Shown: one piece after another, positions 6,318 through 10,476 of the stretch
How the letters are laid out: every line of letters starts with the position of its first letter
Position numbering within the stretch: position 1 is the first letter of the stretch
Made by a program: the position numbers and the translations under genes
Origin: Actinomycetes bacterium
GTDB lineage: Bacteria > Actinomycetota > Actinomycetes > Actinomycetales > Cellulomonadaceae
Assembly: GCA_023460255.1 (NCBI GenBank)
Contig: JAEWQZ010000169.1
Location: 1-10,476 of the forward strand
DNA: 10,476 bases
Reading direction: 5' to 3'
Notes under the pieces: generated by a model
What the model was told of the DNA's origin: nothing
The model's input: the letters and a program-made list of their open reading frames with translations, nothing else
Databases searched by the model: none

Positions 6318-8426
6318 GTGCGTCCCGTGACCGACCTCCAGCGCCGGGTGAACCCCTTCGAGGTGGTCTCCGACTACCGCCCGTCGGGCGACCAGCCGCA
6401 GGCCATCGACGAGCTCGCCACCCGCCTGCTGGCGGGGGAGAAGGACGTCGTCCTGCTCGGTGCTACGGGCACCGGCAAGTCGGCCACGACCGCGTGGCTC
6501 ATCGAGCGCCTCCAGCGCCCGACGCTGGTGATGGCGCCCAACAAGACGCTGGCCGCCCAGCTGGCCACCGAGTTCCGTGAGCTGCTGCCGAAGAACGCCG
6601 TCGAGTACTTCGTGTCGTACTACGACTACTACCAGCCCGAGGCGTACATCCCGCAGACGGACACCTACATCGAGAAGGACTCCTCGATCAACGACGAGGT
6701 GGAGCGCCTGCGGCACTCCGCCACGAACTCGCTGCTCACGCGGCGTGACGTGGTCGTCGTCGCCTCCGTCTCCTGCATCTACGGCCTGGGCACGCCGCAG
6801 GAGTACGTCGACCGGATGGTGCCGCTGGCGGTCGGGGACCAGATCGAGCGCGACCAGCTCCTGCGACGCTTCGTCGCGATGCAGTACACGCGCAACGACA
6901 TGGCCTTCACGCGAGGGACCTTCCGGGTCCGGGGGGACACCGTCGAGATCATCCCCGTGTACGAGGAGCTCGCCGTCCGGATCGAGTTCTTCGGCGACGA
7001 GATCGAGGCGATCCACGCGCTGCACCCCGTCACCGGCGACATCGTCCGGGCCGAGGAGCAGACGTTCCTGTTCCCGGCCTCCCACTACGTCGCCGGTCCG
7101 GAGCGGATGGCGCGCGCCATCGACGGGATCGAGGCGGAGCTCGAGGAGCGGCTCGCCGAGCTGGAGGGTCAGAACAAGCTGCTGGAGGCCCAGCGGCTGC
7201 GCATGCGCACGTCCTACGACCTGGAGATGATGCGCCAGGTCGGCTCCTGCTCGGGGATCGAGAACTACTCACGGCACATCGACGGCCGCGCCCAGGGCAC
7301 CCCGCCGCACACGCTCCTGGACTACTTCCCCGAGGACTTCCTCCTCGTCATCGACGAGTCGCACGTCACCGTGCCGCAGATCGGGGCGATGTTCGAGGGG
7401 GACATGTCCCGCAAGCGGTCGCTCGTCGAGCACGGTTTCCGGCTGCCGAGCGCGATGGACAACCGCCCGCTGCGCTGGGAGGAGTTCGTCGACCGGATCG
7501 GCCAGACCGTCTACCTGTCAGCGACGCCCGGACCGTACGAGCTGGCCCAGTCCGACGGCGTCGTGGAGCAGATCATCCGCCCCACCGGCCTGGTCGACCC
7601 CCAGGTGGTCGTCAAGCCCACGCGCGGGCAGATCGACGACCTCCTCGACGAGATCCGGGCCCGCTCGGATCGTGACGAGCGCGTCCTCGTCACGACGCTG
7701 ACGAAGAAGATGGCCGAGGACCTCACGGACTACCTGCTCGAGAAGGGCGTCCGCGTCCAGTACCTGCACTCGGAGGTGGACACGCTGCGCCGCGTCGAGC
7801 TCCTCCGCGAGCTGCGGCTCGGCACGGTCGACGTCCTGGTGGGGATCAACCTGCTGCGGGAGGGGCTGGACCTGCCGGAGGTGTCCCTCGTCAGCATCCT
7901 CGACGCCGACAAGGAGGGCTTCCTGCGCTCGGACACCTCGCTCATCCAGACGATCGGGCGGGCGGCCCGCAACGTCTCCGGCGAGGTGCACATGTACGCC
8001 GACGCGATCACGCCGTCGATGGCCCGCGCGATCGACGAGACGAACCGCCGACGGGACAAGCAGCTCGCCTACAACACCCAGCACGGGATCGACCCGACCC
8101 CGCTGCGCAAGCGGATCGCGGACGTCACGGACATGCTTGCGCGGGAGGATGTCGACACCGTCGAGCTGCTCAAGGGTGGGTACCGGAAGGCCTCACGGGG
8201 GCGCGGCACGGCTCCCCGCCCCGGAGCGGACAGCCGCGCGCCAGCCGCCGCCGACCGCCGGCTCTCCGACGTGCCCGCCGCCGACCTGGCCGAGCTCATC
8301 CAGGAGCTGACCGACCAGATGCACGCGGCCGCCGCCGAGCTCCAGTTCGAGCTCGCGGCGCGACTCCGGGACGAGGTCTCGGGCCTGAAGAAGGAACTGC
8401 GTCAGATGCGGGCCGCGACGGCCTGA
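6318..8426 (+). CDS. uvrB: UvrABC excinuclease subunit B
   Basis: This 702-residue helicase-like subunit verifies DNA damage in nucleotide excision repair, loaded by UvrA and later recruiting UvrC. The Walker A motif is GATGTGKS (48-55). The damage-probing beta-hairpin lies in YFVSYYDYYQPEAYIPQTD (97-115) and beyond. The Walker B-like box is DESH (346-349), YLSATPG (399-405) is motif III, and QTIGRAARN (544-552) is motif VI. A basic, Pro-rich linker (about 620-650) leads to the C-terminal UVR domain (about 656-690), which contacts UvrC. GTG 6318 gives V/M-R-P-V at the N-terminus, matching streptomycete UvrB, and follows a -10 at leaderless spacing; GTG 6327 is the alternative. All key motifs are intact. 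It is divergent from one exported-protein gene and followed by another. Excision repair would share Pol I (polA in this window) for gap filling. Confidence 0.97.
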   Translation: MRPVTDLQRRVNPFEVVSDYRPSGDQPQAIDELATRLLAGEKDVVLLGATGTGKSATTAWLIERLQRPTLVMAPNKTLAAQLATEFRELLPKNAVEYFVSYYDYYQPEAYIPQTDTYIEKDSSINDEVERLRHSATNSLLTRRDVVVVASVSCIYGLGTPQEYVDRMVPLAVGDQIERDQLLRRFVAMQYTRNDMAFTRGTFRVRGDTVEIIPVYEELAVRIEFFGDEIEAIHALHPVTGDIVRAEEQTFLFPASHYVAGPERMARAIDGIEAELEERLAELEGQNKLLEAQRLRMRTSYDLEMMRQVGSCSGIENYSRHIDGRAQGTPPHTLLDYFPEDFLLVIDESHVTVPQIGAMFEGDMSRKRSLVEHGFRLPSAMDNRPLRWEEFVDRIGQTVYLSATPGPYELAQSDGVVEQIIRPTGLVDPQVVVKPTRGQIDDLLDEIRARSDRDERVLVTTLTKKMAEDLTDYLLEKGVRVQYLHSEVDTLRRVELLRELRLGTVDVLVGINLLREGLDLPEVSLVSILDADKEGFLRSDTSLIQTIGRAARNVSGEVHMYADAITPSMARAIDETNRRRDKQLAYNTQHGIDPTPLRKRIADVTDMLAREDVDTVELLKGGYRKASRGRGTAPRPGADSRAPAAADRRLSDVPAADLAELIQELTDQMHAAAAELQFELAARLRDEVSGLKKELRQMRAATA

Positions 8427-8447
8427 CCTGCGGCGGGGCCGCGCCGG

Positions 8448-8475
8448 CGTTCTTTCCCGGGACAGAACGTCCCGG
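8448..8475 (+). terminator. Hairpin region after uvrB with two alternative stems
   Basis: CCGGGAC (8457-8463) pairs with GTCCCGG (8469-8475) around AGAAC. An exclusive alternative pairs CGTTCT (8448-8453) with AGAACG (8464-8469). It lies about 20-50 bp after the uvrB stop and has no T-tract downstream. It is best taken as the uvrB terminator. Confidence 0.5.
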
Positions 8476-8522
8476 ACACGCCCGTATGGGTGATCTTGGT
8501 GGCAGAACAGGGCGAAATCGGG

Positions 8523-8528
8523 CATAGT
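8523..8528 (+). promoter_or_regulatory. Possible -10 element of the second exported-protein gene
   Basis: CATAGT, in a relatively AT-rich patch (GGCATAGTTC), would give a start near 8535 and a leader of about 44 nt before ATG 8579. The nearest -35-like sequence, TTGGTG (8496-8501), is 21 bp away, which is too far for a good promoter. Confidence 0.3.
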
Positions 8529-8578
8529 TCACGACTGGGCACGCTCGTCCCTGCATCCCCCACCCGAAGGAACCCCCC

Positions 8579-9166
8579 ATGCGCATCGTGCGCCGCCGAG
8601 TCATCGCGGCTCTCTCGATCGGACTCACACTGGCGCTGCTGCCGACGGCTGCGAACGCGTGTGACGACGACCTCACGCTCGTCTACGTCTACCGCAAGAT
8701 CAACACAGCGGCTCCGGCCTCCTGGGCCAACTCCGGGCGGCAGACCCTGATCCTGGTCCGCGACGGGCACCGCTGGACGCGCGACCTGGACGCGTCCCTC
8801 CTGCCCGACGGCGTGTGCGGGCCCGGCTGGGCCGTGCAGGAGGACCAGACCCACGGGCTGTCGCGGAGCAAGGTCCCGACCGTCGTCGACCGCGCCACGG
8901 GCACCGGGGTCCTGGGGTGGCCCCCCATCGTGGCCGCCCGGCACCGCGACCTCGAGCACTACCTCGACGTGCCCGAGTGCGACGCACCCCCGCCCGTCGA
9001 CGAGGAGACCCCTCCGCCCACAAGCACCCCGACGCCGACCGTGACGCCGACGCAGATCACGGTGGAGCCGCAGCAGCCGGTGGAGCCGCAGCAGCCGGTC
9101 GAGCCGCAGGTGAAGCCGGCCGTGCCGGCCGTCGCCGTGCAGGCTGCCCCCGCCTTCACGGGCTGA
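8579..9166 (+). CDS. Small exported protein with VEPQQP tail, function unknown
   Basis: I do not recognise this 195-residue protein. The signal peptide is residues 1-27 (basic MRIVRRR, hydrophobic core, ANA cleavage site), so the mature chain would start at Cys28. A folded part of about 105 residues contains Cys80 in LPDGVCGPGWAVQED and ends at Cys134. A Thr/Pro-rich linker (ETPPPTSTPTPTVTPTQ) follows, then two full copies and a partial copy of VEPQQP, and the chain ends AVQAAPAFTG. Spacing Cys80-Cys134 is 54 residues, the same as Cys66-Cys120 in the exported protein at 5615-6133. The lipobox is not canonical (-3 is Ala), and no membrane anchor follows. ATG 8579 is supported by GAAGGAA (8566-8572), six bases upstream. 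A strong terminator follows, so it is probably monocistronic. Confidence 0.82.
   Translation: MRIVRRRVIAALSIGLTLALLPTAANACDDDLTLVYVYRKINTAAPASWANSGRQTLILVRDGHRWTRDLDASLLPDGVCGPGWAVQEDQTHGLSRSKVPTVVDRATGTGVLGWPPIVAARHRDLEHYLDVPECDAPPPVDEETPPPTSTPTPTVTPTQITVEPQQPVEPQQPVEPQVKPAVPAVAVQAAPAFTG
9062..9109 (+). repeat. 18-bp coding tandem repeat for VEPQQP
   Basis: GTGGAGCCGCAGCAGCCG occurs twice back to back (9062-9079 and 9080-9097), followed by a partial third copy GTCGAGCCGCAG (9098-9109). The two full copies are identical, suggesting recent duplication. The unit length equals that of the repeat in the other exported protein. Confidence 0.85.
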
Positions 9167-9204
9167 TCCCCCGGGTCCGGCCCCGGTGAGCGTCCCGGGG
9201 TCAC

Positions 9205-9240
9205 CGCCGCAGGCCCGCGCGTGAGCGCGGGCCTGCGGCG
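9205..9240 (+). terminator. Perfect 16-bp hairpin terminator
   Basis: The arms 9205-9220 and 9225-9240 are perfectly complementary around a GTGA tetraloop, with the core GCAGGCCCGCGC against GCGCGGGCCTGC. It is followed by TCCTTGG, only a slight T enrichment. It ends the exported-protein transcript about 40 bp after its stop and isolates the terC promoter. Confidence 0.85.
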
Positions 9241-9254
9241 TCCTTGGCCCGGGG

Positions 9255-9294
9255 CGTCCCTGTGGGCCTGCGTGCGTCCCTGTGGGCCTGCGTG
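9255..9294. repeat. Perfect 20-bp tandem duplication upstream of terC
   Basis: The 20-bp unit (CGTCCCTG...GCCTGCGTG) at 9255-9274 is repeated exactly at 9275-9294. It is non-coding. The second copy ends inside the candidate -35 hexamer of the terC promoter (9292-9297). Confidence 0.85.
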
Positions 9295-9319
9295 ACCGCC
9301 GTCCGGCAGGCCCTACCCT
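9292..9319 (+). promoter_or_regulatory. Candidate terC promoter
   Basis: GTGACC (9292-9297) and TACCCT (9314-9319) are separated by 16 bp. Transcription would begin near 9326, right at the first paired base of the riboswitch, which supports both calls. Confidence 0.5.
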
Positions 9320-9324
9320 TGGAC

Positions 9325-9449
9325 GAGGAGGGGAGTACTCCCGACGCCGGTGCGTCGTCATCACGGCCGTCCTCGCGACGGCCCGGTGCACCAGGTCCGG
9401 CCGCGCCGGGCGGAGGAGACCTCCGGTGCACACCCCTACGTACCGGAGG
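9325..9449 (+). promoter_or_regulatory. yybP-ykoY manganese riboswitch controlling terC
   Basis: The leader carries the two hallmark strings of this family, GGGGAGTA (9330-9337, loop L1) and CGTCATCAC (9356-9364, loop L3). P1 can form from GGAGG (9327-9331) with CCTCC (9420-9424). P3 forms from GGTGC (9349-9353) with GCACC (9388-9392). The distal hairpin is GGCCGTC (9365-9371) with GACGGCC (9377-9383), and P4 is GTCCGG (9395-9400) with CCGGGC (9406-9411, one G-U). P2 is not clear. The P1 3' strand also begins a ten-pair helix (9420-9429 with 9440-9449, one G-U) that buries the terC ribosome site. Mn2+ binding should therefore free translation. The family is known to control Mn exporters, including alx/terC genes. 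Confidence 0.85.
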
Positions 9450-9455
9450 CTTCGC

Positions 9456-10476
9456 GTGTCCGTCGCCGTCTGGGTCTGGGCCGCGACGGTGATCGGCGTG
9501 CTCGGGCTCTTCGTCTTCGACTTCTACGCCCACGTGCGCACCCCGCACGAGCCGACCTTCCGCGAGTCGGCCGTGTGGTCGACCGTCTACATCGCTCTGG
9601 CGCTGGTCTTCGGGGTCGGCCTGCTCCTGGTCTGGGGGCCGAGCCACGGCGGGGAGTACTTCGCCGGCTACGTGACGGAGAAGAGCCTGTCGGTCGACAA
9701 CCTCTTCGTCTTCCTCATCATCATGACGAGGTTCGCCGTCCCCCGGCAGTACCAGCAGAAGGTGCTCCTCGTCGGGGTGGCGATCGCGCTCGTGCTCCGC
9801 GGCGTCTTCATCTGGGCCGGCGCCGCCGCGATCGCCGAGTTCTCGTGGGTGTTCTACGTGTTCGGCGCGTTCCTCGTCTACACGGCGGTGAAGCTGGCCA
9901 GGGAGGACCACGACAGCGAGACTCCGGCGGAGTACCACGAGAACAGGCTGCTCCGCCTCGTGCGCCGCGTGGTCCCGTCGACGAACGAGTACAACGGCGA
10001 CCGCCTCACCGTCCGCCAGGACGGCAGGCGGCTGGTCACGCCGATGCTCATCGTGATGGTCGCGATCGGCTCCACCGACGTGCTGTTCGCGCTCGACTCG
10101 ATCCCGGCGATCTACGGCCTGACCAAGGAGCCGTACATCGTCTTCACGACGAACGCCTTCGCCCTGCTGGGCCTGCGGCAGCTGTACTTCCTCCTCGGTG
10201 GCCTCCTCCAGCGGCTCGTGTACCTCTCGGAGGGCCTGTCGGTCATCCTCGGCTTCATCGGCGTGAAGCTCGTCCTGGAGGCCCTGCACACCAACGAGCT
10301 GCCGTTCATCAACGGTGGCCGGCACGTCGAGTGGGCGCCGGAGATCCCGATCTGGCTCTCCCTGACGATCATCCTGGGGACCCTGACGGTGGCGACGGTG
10401 GCGAGCCTCGTCGCGACGCGACGCGCGGCTCGCGCGGGCGCCACGGCGGAGGGGGCGTCGCCGGAGGGGGCGACGA
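9456..10476 (+). CDS. TerC/Alx family integral membrane protein, probable Mn2+ exporter (3' end outside window)
   Basis: There are 340 complete codons without a stop at the window edge. The protein is a polytopic membrane protein of the TerC family, riboswitch-regulated Alx subgroup. Hydrophobic segments are evident at about 4-21, 41-61, 80-95, 103-120, 128-147, 196-213, 227-252, 259-276 and 298-320. Conserved family signatures are present: TEKSLSVDNLFVF (74-86) and GSTDVLFALDSIPAI (205-219), whose acidic residues in the membrane are thought to carry the metal. A charged loop (148-193) separates the two halves, and the visible end is a cytoplasm-like basic then Ala/Gly/Glu tail. GTG 9456 follows GGAGG (9445-9449) by six bases; in-frame GTG 9426 is less likely because it lies in the riboswitch helix. 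Mn2+ export is inferred from the family and the riboswitch. TerC proteins have also been linked to metal supply for exported enzymes. Confidence 0.92.
   Translation, partial: MSVAVWVWAATVIGVLGLFVFDFYAHVRTPHEPTFRESAVWSTVYIALALVFGVGLLLVWGPSHGGEYFAGYVTEKSLSVDNLFVFLIIMTRFAVPRQYQQKVLLVGVAIALVLRGVFIWAGAAAIAEFSWVFYVFGAFLVYTAVKLAREDHDSETPAEYHENRLLRLVRRVVPSTNEYNGDRLTVRQDGRRLVTPMLIVMVAIGSTDVLFALDSIPAIYGLTKEPYIVFTTNAFALLGLRQLYFLLGGLLQRLVYLSEGLSVILGFIGVKLVLEALHTNELPFINGGRHVEWAPEIPIWLSLTIILGTLTVATVASLVATRRAARAGATAEGASPEGAT

Noticed and set aside
5931..7085. Minus-strand open frame across the 5' part of uvrB
   Set aside because: It is a shadow of uvrB and of the exported-protein gene, with no domain and no plausible start.
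8579..8665. Lipoprotein signal at Cys28 of the second exported protein
   Set aside because: The residues before Cys are A-N-A; a lipobox needs a Leu-like residue at -3, so ordinary signal peptidase cleavage after ANA is more likely.
9331..9342. Perfect palindrome GGGAGTACTCCC as a regulator operator
   Set aside because: It overlaps the invariant riboswitch L1 string GGAGTA, which explains half of it; a protein operator is not needed.
8402..9433. Minus-strand open frame opposite the second exported-protein gene and its terminator
   Set aside because: It runs through a perfect hairpin terminator and the riboswitch, and the plus-strand gene has a signal peptide and a good ribosome site.
9201..10325. 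Minus-strand open frame opposite terC
   Set aside because: Its product is a charged Asp/Glu/Arg/His-rich sequence typical of an antisense shadow; the plus frame encodes an unmistakable TerC protein and a riboswitch leader.
10440..10476. Truncated terC
   Set aside because: The frame is simply cut by the window edge; there is no stop or frameshift.

Overview
The window is a chromosomal housekeeping stretch from a high-GC Gram-positive actinobacterium. The sequence is GC-rich throughout, with strongly G/C-biased third codon positions and GTG starts. The order polA, rpsA, coaE, uvrB matches the conserved actinobacterial order (also seen in Mycobacterium and Streptomyces). Protein details such as a four-domain S1 and a UvrB starting V/M-R-P-V fit the same group. 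A Cellulomonas-like actinomycete is my best guess from overall character, but the sequence alone does not fix the genus. There are no rRNA or tRNA genes, insertion sequences, phage genes or CRISPR arrays.

Layout: the 3' third of polA (1-976, +) converges on a class I SAM-dependent methyltransferase (1834-1040, -). The methyltransferase is divergent from a phosphofructokinase of the actinobacterial pfkA/pfp group (1969-2994, +). rpsA (3228-4691, +) follows with its own strong promoter and a leader of roughly 180 nt. coaE (4804-5460, +) comes next, probably leaderless. A small exported protein with a hexapeptide tail lies on the minus strand (6133-5615). uvrB (6318-8426, +) is also probably leaderless. 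A second exported protein, related to the first, follows (8579-9166, +), ending at a perfect 16-bp hairpin terminator. The last gene is a TerC/Alx-type membrane protein (9456 to the window end, +), whose 5' leader reads as a yybP-ykoY manganese riboswitch with a translational switch.

Functionally this is core metabolism and information processing: DNA repair (Pol I, UvrB), translation (S1), glycolysis (PFK), coenzyme A synthesis (CoaE) and metal homeostasis (TerC). The non-core items are the methyltransferase and the two exported proteins flanking uvrB. These two share a Cys-Gly...Ala-Val-Gln-x-Asp core, an identical Cys-to-Cys spacing of 54 residues, Val-acidic-Pro-x-x-Pro hexapeptide tails and a Pro-Ala-aromatic-x-Gly C-terminus. 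I regard them as the least-described element here. The best mechanistic find is the riboswitch: one six- to seven-base segment can form the aptamer closing helix, or a small upstream hairpin, or a ten-base-pair helix burying the terC ribosome-binding site.
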